DNA of 64,000 nucleotides from an uncultured Flavobacteriales bacterium (GTDB lineage Bacteria > Bacteroidota > Bacteroidia > Flavobacteriales > Crocinitomicaceae). Positions 26,274 to 34,727 of the stretch are shown piece by piece. The notes beneath the pieces are model-generated. The model saw only the letters and a program-made list of their open reading frames with translations. It was not told where the DNA came from and ran no database searches. The stretch covers positions 124,001 through 188,000 of the forward strand of contig CAMLFH010000003.1 in NCBI GenBank assembly GCA_946479285.1, given 5' to 3'. The position numbers and the translations under genes are program-made. The stretch's first letter is position 1. Every line of letters starts with the position of its first letter.

Positions 26274-26299
26274 GAAGAAAAAGCAAAGCTATTGAAGAC
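26265..26299 (+). repeat. 35-bp direct repeat, copy 2
   Basis: Matches 21347-21381 at 34 of 35 positions (T to A at position 27). It begins 9 bp before the end of the DUF1801 gene, includes its TAA, and continues into the spacer. Confidence 0.85.
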
Positions 26300-26386
26300 T
26301 TCGGGCAGCAGTCACAAACTGCTTGGCACGAAGGAAAAGACAAGTCCTATTTAGATGGAATCATTAACTTCGGAAAAAACTTTTTC

Positions 26387-28024
26387 ATGAAATATCTGCT
26401 TATTCTTGCTTTGATCATTTCTGCGTTTTATTCACACAGTCAATTCACACATGCTGATTCACTGCGGGGAAATTATGGAAAAACACGCGACTGGTGGAAT
26501 TTGAAACATTATGATCTGAGTGTAACGTTTGATATCGATAAGCAGGAAATTCACGGAAAGAATGTGATTACTTTTTCTGCCGATGCTGTTAAAGGAGTCT
26601 ACATGGATCGCACCATTCAAATAGATTTACAGCAGCCAATGGTCATCGACAGTGTTTTCAACGGAATGCTCAAAATTCCTGTAAAAGACATTCAACGGGA
26701 CGGAGACGCATACCTGATCAACTATCAGGACGCTCAATATGATGACGAAGAAGCTACAAAACAGCAAATGACCGTTTACTTTCACGGAAAACCAAGAGTG
26801 GCAAAACGCGCACCCTGGGACGGTGGAATTATCTGGACCAAAGATCCGAACGGTTCACCCTGGGTAACAATTGCCTGTCAGGGACAAGGAGCAAGCGTTT
26901 GGTTCCCGTGCAAAGATTCACAAGTCGACGAACCGGATAAAGGAGTTTCGATGCATTACACTTGTCCGGGTTCATTGGTTTGTGTGAGCAACGGTATTTT
27001 CATTGGGAAAGAAATTAATAATCACGGGCAAGCCACTTATTCCTGGAAAGTCACCAATCCGATCAACAACTATTGTATGATCCCTTACATCGGTGATTAC
27101 GTAAATATGCACGAACATTTTACCGGTGAAAAAGGAAGTCTTGAAATTGATTACTGGGTTATTAGAGGAAACGAAGAGAAAGCGAAAAAACAATTCCAGG
27201 ATGCTCCCAGAACATTGAAAGCATTGGAATATTGGTTTGGTCCCTACCCTTTTTACGAAGACGGATATAAATTAGTGGAAGCTCCTCACCTCGGAATGGA
27301 ACATCAAAGTGCTGTGGCATACGGAAACAAATACAAAAACGGGTATCTCGGTTCCGACCTTAGTAATACGGGTGTCGGATTGAAATGGGATTTCATCATT
27401 GTCCATGAAAGTGGTCATGAATGGTACGGAAATAACATGACCACTAAAGACATTGCCGACATGTGGGTTCACGAAGGATTTACCTGCTACAGTGAAACTT
27501 TATTTACGGAATATTGGTTCGGGAAAGAAGATGCAGACAAATACATCCAGGGACTTCGCAAAAACATCATGAATGACAAAGCGATCATTGGACCTTATGG
27601 AGTAAATACGGAAGGAAGCGGCGATATGTATTATAAAGGAGCAAACATGCTTCACACCATTCGAACAATTTACAACAACGATTCTTTATTCCGCATGATG
27701 CTTCGGAAGATGAATAAAACATTCTATCATCAAACGGTGACTTCTCAGCAAATTGAGCAGTTTATGTCGAACCAGCTGAATATGGACCTTTCAAAAGTCT
27801 TTGATCAATACCTGAGAACGAAAAATTCGCCGACTTTGCAGCTGAAACACAAGAGAAACAAAGTCAAATTCCGCTGGATAAACTGTGTCAAAGGTTTCAA
27901 TATGCCTATCATGAATGGAGATCAGAAACTGACCTGTACTTCCAAATGGAGTTCTTATTCAATCGGGCATGATTATTCCTTTGAATTGAATAAGAATTTG
28001 TATGTAATAAAGAAGCAAGATTAG
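26387..28024 (+). CDS. M1 family zinc metallopeptidase
   Basis: 545 aa, exported (signal peptide MKYLLILALIISAFYSHS then Q). The catalytic motif is HESGHE with H340, E341 and H344, and the third zinc ligand E363 lies 19 residues after H344 in WVHEGF, the exact M1 spacing. HLGMEHQSAVAYG is the substrate-binding GxMEN-like motif with His in place of Asn. The length fits short Bacteroidota M1 peptidases that lack the C-terminal ERAP1-like domain. It probably trims N-terminal residues from peptides in the periplasm. The AT-rich Roco gene follows 21 bp downstream. Confidence 0.9.
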   Translation: MKYLLILALIISAFYSHSQFTHADSLRGNYGKTRDWWNLKHYDLSVTFDIDKQEIHGKNVITFSADAVKGVYMDRTIQIDLQQPMVIDSVFNGMLKIPVKDIQRDGDAYLINYQDAQYDDEEATKQQMTVYFHGKPRVAKRAPWDGGIIWTKDPNGSPWVTIACQGQGASVWFPCKDSQVDEPDKGVSMHYTCPGSLVCVSNGIFIGKEINNHGQATYSWKVTNPINNYCMIPYIGDYVNMHEHFTGEKGSLEIDYWVIRGNEEKAKKQFQDAPRTLKALEYWFGPYPFYEDGYKLVEAPHLGMEHQSAVAYGNKYKNGYLGSDLSNTGVGLKWDFIIVHESGHEWYGNNMTTKDIADMWVHEGFTCYSETLFTEYWFGKEDADKYIQGLRKNIMNDKAIIGPYGVNTEGSGDMYYKGANMLHTIRTIYNNDSLFRMMLRKMNKTFYHQTVTSQQIEQFMSNQLNMDLSKVFDQYLRTKNSPTLQLKHKRNKVKFRWINCVKGFNMPIMNGDQKLTCTSKWSSYSIGHDYSFELNKNLYVIKKQD

Positions 28025-28045
28025 AATTAAATAAATTATACCACT

Positions 28046-30727
28046 ATGAAAACGTCTTTAGAGAAACCCAATGAAATATTGGAACTAGAACTAATTTGCG
28101 ATATTGTATTCAATGAAGAAAAGGAAAGTTCATTCTTAGCTGATCGTATAAATCGTAGTTTAAGAAATTTCTTTGTCCGCAATCGGAATGGCGAAATCAT
28201 CGCTTTAGGTATAAATGAATTATCTCTTAAATCAGAAGATTTAAAGCATATTAAAGGACTAAATAATTTGATTTTTTTAAGCCTTACGACCAATTCAATA
28301 ACTGATATTTCTGATATATTTCCGAAACCGAAACTAAAATATTTATATTTAGGATCTAATAAGATAACAAATATAACTCCAATAGCACAATCCTTACTAT
28401 TAGAAGAATTAGCTATTTGGTTTAATCCAATAGAAGATCTAACTTCATTAAGTGCACTAACAAATCTTCGTGAATTATACTGCCAAAGAGCAGCGATAAA
28501 AAGCTTAGATTTTATTCGCTCATTAAATCATCTTGAAATTATTAATATTTCCTATAATGAAATCTCAGATATATCCATACTAGCTGAAATGACTGATTTG
28601 AAGGAAGTTGACTTGACAAATAATAACATTAAAATTATTCCGAAACAAGTTGCAGAATCTTTCGGCTGGTTGAGCCAAAGAAGAGTTAATGCAAATAAAT
28701 CTCTTCGTTTAAGCAGAAATCCTTTAGAATATCCTCCTAATTCAGTTTTACAGTTAGGTCAAGAATCTATTAAAAATTACTATGAGGCTTCAGAATCATT
28801 TGGTTATGAACCATTGTCTGAAGGTCGAATCATTGTAGTTGGAGATGGAAGCGCCGGAAAATCAAGTTTAATTGAAAGGGTTTTGCATAACTCATTTGCC
28901 CAAGGAAAAACTCAAACTAATGGGATTTTCATTGAACAATGGGAGTTGACACATTTAGATAGTAGAAATTTAACATTTCATATTTGGGATTTTGGAGGTC
29001 AAGAAATTCAGCATGCTGTTCACAAATTTTTCTTCACTGAAGGATGCTTATATGTTTTAGTCCTAGATAATCGTAAAGAAGAAGAACCTGAATATTGGCT
29101 TCAACAAATCGAAAGCCTTGGTGGAAATGCTCCTGTATTATTAGTTTTCAATAAACAAGATGAAAATATAACAGAAATAGCTGATAGAAAGTTTCTAAAG
29201 GAAAAATATCCAAATATTATAGGTTTTTATAATACAAGTTGCAAAACTGGATTTGGAGTTGATGAATTTAAAGATGATTTAGCAAAAAACGTTATCAAAT
29301 TACAAACAGTCGATGAGCAATTTCCTAACAATTGGTTCAACATAAAAAAAGCAATTAAAGAATGTACTTCAGGTGAACAGCATTACTTGGATTACAAGAG
29401 TTACAGTGAAATCTGCAAATCCAATAATGTTAATAGTGAGGAAATTCAGAAACTTTTGCTCAAATACTTTACAACAATTGGTGCGATAACTTGGTTTGGT
29501 GATACCTATCTAAATTTCCTTCATGTTCTTAGTCCTAAATGGATTACTCAAGGTGTTTATAAAATAATTACTTCAAAAAAGACTGCGGAACTTTTAGGGG
29601 TTATTAACATCAATCATTTTAAAGAGTTATTATATCCTTCAAGTGAAAATGACTATATCTATGAAGAAGCACATTATGGTTATATTCTAAGTATGATGAA
29701 AAAATTCGACCTCTGCTACTCACCTGATGATAAAAGTATTTTAATACCATCAGCATTCGGAAAAGTTCCAAAGGTAGAATATAGCGAATTTAGAGGCGAG
29801 GAAGTCCGCACCTATATCTTACAATTCAAGGATTACATGCCACTGGCATTGATTCATAGATTTACAGCAAAAAAACTACCAAATGCGCATAATAACAATT
29901 ATTGGTATTCAGGAATTGTCATAAATGATAACAAAAGTGAGTCTCTAGCTATGATTCATGCTGATAAAGAGGCAAAACGAATTTATGTGAGGATTAAAGG
30001 CAAAGAAAAACTTGGCCTCTGGGAGCATATTCGCAGGGAACTTCATGACATTACATCTAATTACGCATCAATTTCTTACAATGAATTAATTTCATTAGAC
30101 AACAAATCTGAAAACACAGTTTCTTATGAAGATCTAATTAGTCATATTTCGGCAAACAAATCAATTTACTTTCATCCAAAATTACAACGAGATTTTAACG
30201 TGGGATACTTGATTGGGATGTTTGAAAGTAAGGAACAGACAATAGAGAAATTTAAAAATGAAGTCTTTGATATAGAGTACAATGATTTCCAAACAGAAAA
30301 AATTCCACCATTAATTATTAATATATTAAATAATAACAGTCCAACAGTAAACGCTCAAATAAATACTGAAATAAACATAGATATTGACATTAACGTTGTC
30401 AATAATATAAGTAGTACTATTAAAGGAGAAGCCGATTATCTGCTTGAAGCTCTAGAAGAGAACAATGAGCTACTGAAAGACGCTTTAAACAAGGTTATTC
30501 AGTTTGCAAACGACTCAAAATCAGCAAGAAATAGTGGCGATGTAATTGAAAAAGGTTGGAGTAGAAAGTTAAAATCAGTCATAAAATTATTGAGTAATGC
30601 GGGAGAACAATTCAAAAATATAGAAGATGGAAGTCTAGCATTAAAATCAATGATGAATGGGTTGTATAATTTAGTATCTCAGTTTAACTTGAATGAGGTA
30701 AAGGCTATGTTAGAAGTTATTATTTAA
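28046..30727 (+). CDS. LRR-Roc-COR (Roco family) GTPase
   Basis: 893 aa, no signal peptide. Residues about 60-240 are leucine-rich repeats (LKYLYLGSNKI, LEIINISYNEI, LKEVDLTNNNI). The Roc GTPase domain follows with all its G motifs: P-loop GDGSAGKSS (266-274), DFGGQE (315-320), NKQD (369-372) and TSCKTG. A COR-type region spans about 430-690 and includes LSPKWITQGVYKII. The final 200 residues are unlike known families: a hydrophilic N-rich linker (INTEINIDIDIN) and then a helical bundle that could be a signalling or effector domain. Codon use is much richer in A and T than the neighbours, suggesting transfer. Roco GTPases are dimers whose GTP cycle controls attached domains. No kinase or nuclease partner is adjacent. 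A role in defence or stress signalling is only a hypothesis. Confidence 0.88.
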   Translation: MKTSLEKPNEILELELICDIVFNEEKESSFLADRINRSLRNFFVRNRNGEIIALGINELSLKSEDLKHIKGLNNLIFLSLTTNSITDISDIFPKPKLKYLYLGSNKITNITPIAQSLLLEELAIWFNPIEDLTSLSALTNLRELYCQRAAIKSLDFIRSLNHLEIINISYNEISDISILAEMTDLKEVDLTNNNIKIIPKQVAESFGWLSQRRVNANKSLRLSRNPLEYPPNSVLQLGQESIKNYYEASESFGYEPLSEGRIIVVGDGSAGKSSLIERVLHNSFAQGKTQTNGIFIEQWELTHLDSRNLTFHIWDFGGQEIQHAVHKFFFTEGCLYVLVLDNRKEEEPEYWLQQIESLGGNAPVLLVFNKQDENITEIADRKFLKEKYPNIIGFYNTSCKTGFGVDEFKDDLAKNVIKLQTVDEQFPNNWFNIKKAIKECTSGEQHYLDYKSYSEICKSNNVNSEEIQKLLLKYFTTIGAITWFGDTYLNFLHVLSPKWITQGVYKIITSKKTAELLGVININHFKELLYPSSENDYIYEEAHYGYILSMMKKFDLCYSPDDKSILIPSAFGKVPKVEYSEFRGEEVRTYILQFKDYMPLALIHRFTAKKLPNAHNNNYWYSGIVINDNKSESLAMIHADKEAKRIYVRIKGKEKLGLWEHIRRELHDITSNYASISYNELISLDNKSENTVSYEDLISHISANKSIYFHPKLQRDFNVGYLIGMFESKEQTIEKFKNEVFDIEYNDFQTEKIPPLIINILNNNSPTVNAQINTEINIDIDINVVNNISSTIKGEADYLLEALEENNELLKDALNKVIQFANDSKSARNSGDVIEKGWSRKLKSVIKLLSNAGEQFKNIEDGSLALKSMMNGLYNLVSQFNLNEVKAMLEVII

Positions 30728-30798
30728 GAACACTAAAAAAGCTCCTTTTTTGTTAATTAATTTTGGAAAGTATCTTCAAAACACCTCGCTGATTTTGG

Positions 30799-30806
30799 TA
30801 CTTTTG
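30799..30806 (+). promoter_or_regulatory. Probable -7 element of the flavin reductase operon
   Basis: TACTTTTG matches TAnnTTTG and lies 15 bp before the ATG at 30821. No -33 TTTG is at the usual distance, so the transcript would have a very short leader if this is used. Confidence 0.4.
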
Positions 30807-30820
30807 TAAAAAATCCAAAG

Positions 30821-31714
30821 ATGTTGACGATTGATCCGAAAGAACTTCCAGTACCAAAACTTCATGGTTATTTACTTGGGGCTATTGGTCCAAGGCCTAT
30901 CGCTTTTGCGTCAACCATCAATGAAGACGGGGTAAACAATTTATCTCCGTTTAGTTTTTTCAATGTGTTTTCGGCTGCGCCGCCGATTCTGATTTTTTCT
31001 CCGGCAAGAAACGGAAGAACGAATACGACCAAAGACACTTACAACAATGTCAAAAATATTCCCGAAGTGGTTATTAACATTGTGAACATGGATATTCTGC
31101 ACCAGATGAGTTTGAGCAGTTCTCCATACGGACCTGAAGTGGATGAATTTGTGAAAGCAGGCCTTACTCCGGTTAAATCGGATACAATTAAGCCCATGCG
31201 GGTTCTGGAAGCTCCTGTTCAATTCGAATGCAAGGTACTTGAGGTGAAAGAACTGGGCGACCAGGGAGGTGCCGGGAATTTGGTAATCTGCGAAGTAACT
31301 AAAATTCACATCCACGAAGAAGTTCTTGCAGAAGACGGTACCATTGATCAGAAAAAGATCAACCTGGTAGCAAGAATGGGGGGAAATTGGTACTGTCATG
31401 CCAATGAAGCATCCATGTTTGAAGTCACGAAACCAATTACAACTATCGGGATCGGTTTTGACCAGCTCCCGGATGATATCCGCACAAGTTCAGTGCTTTC
31501 CGGAAATGATCTTGCACAACTTGCAGGTATTACCGAAACGCCAAATGAAACGGATGTGAACGAATATAAGTTATTAGAATTAAGCGATTTATTCTTAACT
31601 TTAGAAGATGAGCCGGCAAAGCTGGAACTCGCTTTACACACGCGTGCAAAGGAATTAATTAACAACAATGATATTGAAGGAGCATGGATGACCCTGCTTT
31701 CTTTTAACGATTAA
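30821..31714 (+). CDS. Flavin reductase family FMN-binding protein
   Basis: 297 aa. The N-terminal 200 residues carry the split-barrel flavin reductase pattern: LLGAIGPRPIAFASTINEDG, NLSPFSFFNVFSAAPPILIFSP, DTYNNVKNIPEVVINIV and FECKVLEVKELG. Such proteins bind FMN and reduce free flavin with NAD(P)H, or act as small oxidoreductases. A C-terminal extension of about 80 aa is helical and not part of the core fold. It is followed 22 bp downstream by the DUF3127 gene and is probably cotranscribed with it. Confidence 0.85.
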   Translation: MLTIDPKELPVPKLHGYLLGAIGPRPIAFASTINEDGVNNLSPFSFFNVFSAAPPILIFSPARNGRTNTTKDTYNNVKNIPEVVINIVNMDILHQMSLSSSPYGPEVDEFVKAGLTPVKSDTIKPMRVLEAPVQFECKVLEVKELGDQGGAGNLVICEVTKIHIHEEVLAEDGTIDQKKINLVARMGGNWYCHANEASMFEVTKPITTIGIGFDQLPDDIRTSSVLSGNDLAQLAGITETPNETDVNEYKLLELSDLFLTLEDEPAKLELALHTRAKELINNNDIEGAWMTLLSFND

Positions 31715-31736
31715 AATAAGTAATACCCGTAGAAAT

Positions 31737-32135
31737 ATGTTTAAAATATCCGGAATCTTAAAGGTGAAGAATGATACAGTTCAAGTATCAGAAAAATTCT
31801 CAAAGAGAGAATTTGTTTTAACTGATAACGCAAGTATGTATCCTCAGGATATCTTGTTCCAATTAACACAAGATAAGTGCAGCTTGATTGATGGATTCAA
31901 TATGCAGGACCAAATTGAAGTATCATTCAACTTAAGAGGTCGCGAATGGACAAGCCCACAGGGAGAAGTAAAATACTTCAATACCCTGGAAGCATGGAGA
32001 ATTGAAAAAGTTGGAGCAGCTTCTTCCATGGGAGGTGGAATTCCGGCAGGTGGACCAACAGCTATGAGCTTAGATCCAATTGCAACTCCAAATGCTTCAA
32101 CAGCACCAAGCGACGACGACGATTTACCGTTCTAA
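31737..32135 (+). CDS. DUF3127 OB-fold-like protein with SSB-type acidic tail
   Basis: 132 aa. Residues 1-90 match the DUF3127 family common in Bacteroidota, with short strands such as FKISGILKVKNDTVQVSEKF and REWTSPQGEVKYFNTLEAWRIE that resemble an OB fold. A flexible G/P/A-rich linker leads to the C-terminal end DDDDLPF. That tip is almost identical to the protein-interaction tail of single-stranded DNA-binding proteins, and the canonical ssb at 49662 ends NDDLPF. It may bind single-stranded nucleic acid and recruit the same partners as SSB. That is inference; the family is uncharacterised. Confidence 0.8.
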   Translation: MFKISGILKVKNDTVQVSEKFSKREFVLTDNASMYPQDILFQLTQDKCSLIDGFNMQDQIEVSFNLRGREWTSPQGEVKYFNTLEAWRIEKVGAASSMGGGIPAGGPTAMSLDPIATPNASTAPSDDDDLPF

Positions 32136-32146
32136 GTAATTATTAT

Positions 32147-32184
32147 AACCAGTAGGGGCGCGATTAATCGCGCCCCTACTGGTT
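32147..32184. repeat. 38-bp perfect palindrome, GC-rich core copy 2
   Basis: The 28-bp core is identical to that at 19922-19949 but sits within different five-base flanks, AACCA on the left and TGGTT on the right, which are again perfectly complementary. It lies 11 bp after the stop of the DUF3127 gene and can serve as its terminator hairpin. Confidence 0.9.
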
Positions 32185-32198
32185 TCTACCTTCAATCC

Positions 32199-32666
32199 AT
32201 GAATCAGCAAGTTTTACGTAAGTTGAAATTAACTATTATCTTGATCCGAATCATTTTCGGTGGACTGCTATTTGGTATACTCAGTTTTCTTTCTGTAACG
32301 ACCCTTCTTCTCGTTACTCCCGGGGAAACTCAGGTACCTACTGATCAAATGGAAATTTTCCAATTGACGTCCTCTATTTTCATGGTAGTAACGGTAAGTG
32401 TCAGTATTTTTCTTCGAAAATCTATGCTTGCAAAAGTTCACAATGAAACAAATCCATTGAAACTTCTCCAATCTTATACATCCTCACGAATTGTTCAATT
32501 GGCTTTGCTCGATGGTTCCATTCTTTTTGCCATTGTTTGTTATCTGTTAACATCCAATCTTTTTTTCGTCCTGCTGTGCGGAATTGGTATTCTTTACTTC
32601 GCGTCACTTTTCCCTATCCGCAATAAAGTCATTCAACAATTGAAACTAGATCCTTCGATCGGATAA
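32199..32666 (+). CDS. Small integral membrane protein, unknown
   Basis: 155 aa with four predicted membrane segments in two pairs: residues about 10-35 (LTIILIRIIFGGLLFGILSF), 45-75, 95-115 and 120-140 (LFFVLLCGIGILYFASLF). No signal peptide and no recognised family. A hairpin terminator follows about 45 bp after the stop. It starts 15 bp after the GC palindrome. The function cannot be assigned. Confidence 0.65.
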   Translation: MNQQVLRKLKLTIILIRIIFGGLLFGILSFLSVTTLLLVTPGETQVPTDQMEIFQLTSSIFMVVTVSVSIFLRKSMLAKVHNETNPLKLLQSYTSSRIVQLALLDGSILFAIVCYLLTSNLFFVLLCGIGILYFASLFPIRNKVIQQLKLDPSIG

Positions 32667-32709
32667 TAGTTACATTTCTTCCACCAATGTGTAGAACCTC
32701 TCCCCGATT

Positions 32710-32734
32710 TGTGGAACAATTCCACACTTTTTTT
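32710..32734 (+). terminator. Rho-independent terminator
   Basis: Stem TGTGGAA (32710-32716) and TTCCACA (32720-32726) around a CAA loop, followed by seven T residues. It ends the small membrane protein gene. Confidence 0.8.
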
Positions 32735-32898
32735 GGGTTTGATAAATAGGTCATGCAAAACCTGATCAAGGTATACATATTCTAAATCCCTTTCATACCA
32801 ACGGTTTCAGCATTCAAATACATAGTTCTGAATGTTGAATTCAATTTGTGGTATCATATTTCCTAGTGTATCTGCAGAAATCATTAAAAATAAATACC

Positions 32899-33240
32899 AT
32901 GAAAAAGTTATTCATCGCAGCACTTGCACTTACAACAACCGTATTCGCAAACGCTCAGGCTCCGGCTCAGACAGAAAACAATAAAGCTCAGGCAGAACAA
33001 AACGTAGCAGCAACAGATGCAAATGCAACTAAAGCTGATCGTGTAAAAATCAAATTGGAAGAATTGCCTGAACCAGTAAGAAATGTATTGAAAGACAGTG
33101 CTTACATGGAATGGACAGCAAAAACTGCTTACATTGTAGATTCAAAAAAAGATTCACCTTATTACGAAGTAGAGTTGGCTAACAAAACCGGAGAATTAAA
33201 AACAGTGAAATTCAGAGGAGACGGTACAGTGATCAACTAA
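32899..33240 (+). CDS. Small secreted protein, PepSY-like
   Basis: 113 aa from ATG 32899. The frame extends 17 codons upstream from another ATG, but that would precede and spoil the signal peptide. Signal peptide MKKLFIAALALTTTVFANA then Q. A low-complexity A/Q/N/T linker follows, then a domain of about 65 aa (KLEELPEPVRNVLKDSAY, AYIVDSKKDSPYYEVEL, GELKTVKFRGDGTVI) that looks like a PepSY/BLIP-type fold. Proteins of this kind are abundant small periplasmic proteins in Bacteroidota without known function. It has its own strong terminator. Confidence 0.72.
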   Translation: MKKLFIAALALTTTVFANAQAPAQTENNKAQAEQNVAATDANATKADRVKIKLEELPEPVRNVLKDSAYMEWTAKTAYIVDSKKDSPYYEVELANKTGELKTVKFRGDGTVIN

Positions 33241-33261
33241 GCTGTTTTTCCTTAAATAATC

Positions 33262-33300
33262 ATAAGAAAGGTCTTGCTTCTGCTTGACCTTTCTTATTTT
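33262..33300 (+). terminator. Rho-independent terminator
   Basis: A 12-bp perfect stem, ATAAGAAAGGTC (33262-33273) with GACCTTTCTTAT (33286-33297), followed by TTT. It separates the small secreted protein gene from the response regulator. Confidence 0.8.
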
Positions 33301-33325
33301 TATTAGGAATCACAATACTTAGGCT

Positions 33326-34666
33326 TTGAGCAAGAAAATCCTGTTAATTGAAGACGATCCGACTTTCGCAAAAATTGTAACGACTTTCCTCGACAAGAAA
33401 GGTTATCAGGTAAATTCTGCTCCAAATCTCCAATCCGGAGAGAAACTGTTAAGCAGCGAGAAATTCGATCTTTTACTGTTGGATTATAGATTACCTGATG
33501 GAATCGGTTTGGACCTGATTTCCAAAATGGGAACCCATTTCCCGGTGCTTCCTATAGTCATTATAACGGGTTTTGATGATGTCAGAACAGCCGTAAAATC
33601 AATACAATCAGGGGCTTTCGAGTACATTATCAAACCTATCAATCCGGATGAATTGTTATTAGTGGTTGAGTCAGCTCTCCACAAAGAAACTTCTTCTAAA
33701 AAACAGCCCACCGCGGTGGAAAAAACTGTTTCACCAACACCTTCGTTCATTAAAGGTGAAAGTTCTGTCTCTAAAAAACTATACGAATACGTTGACCTCG
33801 TTGCTCCAACTGAGATGTCTGTTATGATCATCGGGGAAAGTGGGACCGGGAAAGAACACATTGCGCGATCCATTCATAACCAAAGTAAACGCGCTGACGG
33901 ACCTTTTATCGCTGTTGACTGCGGGGTTCTTTCAAAAGAACTGGCTGCCAGCGAATTATTCGGGCATGCGAAAGGTTCTTTCACAGGAGCCATGCAGGAC
34001 AAGGTTGGTGTATTGGAAAAAGCAAATGGCGGTACTTTATTTTTAGATGAAATTGGGAATTTAAGCTACGATGTGCAGGTGAAATTGCTTAGAACACTCC
34101 AGGAAAGAACTATTGAACCGGTTGGAAGCGGAAAAAGCATTCCGATCAACATTCGCTTAATCAGTGCAACGAATGAAAACCTGCTGCAGGAAATCGGTGC
34201 GGGTAATTTTCGGGAAGATATTTATCACCGAATCAACGAATTTAAAATTCAAATGCCTGCCCTGCGTGATCGCGATGTGGATTTAGAACTCTTCATTCAG
34301 TATTTTGTCAATCTCTCAAACAATGAATTGGACCGCTCGGTAAAACGTCTTTCTCCGGAAGTTCTCCAAGTGTTCAAAAAATATGACTGGCCGGGAAATT
34401 TACGCGAATTACGCAATGTAATCAAACGTTCGGTGCTGCTTTCAGGGAACAATGAAATTGGGATCGAATTACTGCCGGAAGAAATGACCTTTCGTGCTGA
34501 AACCAATAATCCGAATGATTTGAAACTGGTGCAGGAAACAAACGAGCGCGAGTTGATCCTTCATGCGCTTGTACAAACACGATATAACAAAACGAAAGCC
34601 GCCCAGTTACTGAATATTGATCGGAAAACGCTTTACAGCAAGATGGAAAAATACCAGTTGGATTAA
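33326..34666 (+). CDS. Sigma-54-dependent response regulator, NtrC family
   Basis: 446 aa. The start is TTG at 33326: an in-frame TAG lies two codons upstream and no ATG occurs until deep inside the receiver domain. The receiver has DD at 10-11, the phosphoacceptor D53 in LLLLDYRLPDG, and a conserved K in IKPI. The AAA+ domain has Walker A GESGTGKE (K176), ELFGHAKGSFTGAM with the sigma-54 contact loop as GSFTGA rather than GAFTGA, and Walker B GGTLFLDEIG. A C-terminal Fis-type helix-turn-helix contains NKTKAAQLLNIDRKTLYSKM. It should activate sigma-54 promoters. The hybrid kinase gene converges on it 61 bp away and is its likely partner. Confidence 0.92.
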   Translation: MSKKILLIEDDPTFAKIVTTFLDKKGYQVNSAPNLQSGEKLLSSEKFDLLLLDYRLPDGIGLDLISKMGTHFPVLPIVIITGFDDVRTAVKSIQSGAFEYIIKPINPDELLLVVESALHKETSSKKQPTAVEKTVSPTPSFIKGESSVSKKLYEYVDLVAPTEMSVMIIGESGTGKEHIARSIHNQSKRADGPFIAVDCGVLSKELAASELFGHAKGSFTGAMQDKVGVLEKANGGTLFLDEIGNLSYDVQVKLLRTLQERTIEPVGSGKSIPINIRLISATNENLLQEIGAGNFREDIYHRINEFKIQMPALRDRDVDLELFIQYFVNLSNNELDRSVKRLSPEVLQVFKKYDWPGNLRELRNVIKRSVLLSGNNEIGIELLPEEMTFRAETNNPNDLKLVQETNERELILHALVQTRYNKTKAAQLLNIDRKTLYSKMEKYQLD

Positions 34667-34727
34667 CACTTCACCGCGACTAAAACCTAGAAAAATTTAC
34701 CGCGAAGAGTGAAAGAGCGCAAAGAAA
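34667..34727. other. Convergent spacer with CCGCGA-type repeat text
   Basis: 61 bp between convergent genes. It contains TTACCGCGAAGAGTGAAAG followed by AGCGCAAAG and a nearby CACCGCGACT, a purine-rich intergenic motif of a kind I recall from many Bacteroidota genomes. No clear hairpin terminator was seen. Confidence 0.4.

Noticed and set aside
28046..30727. STAND/NLR-type ATPase
   Set aside because: The nucleotide-binding domain has NKQD and DFGGQE, the G4 and G3 motifs of small GTPases, which identify Roc rather than NACHT or NB-ARC.
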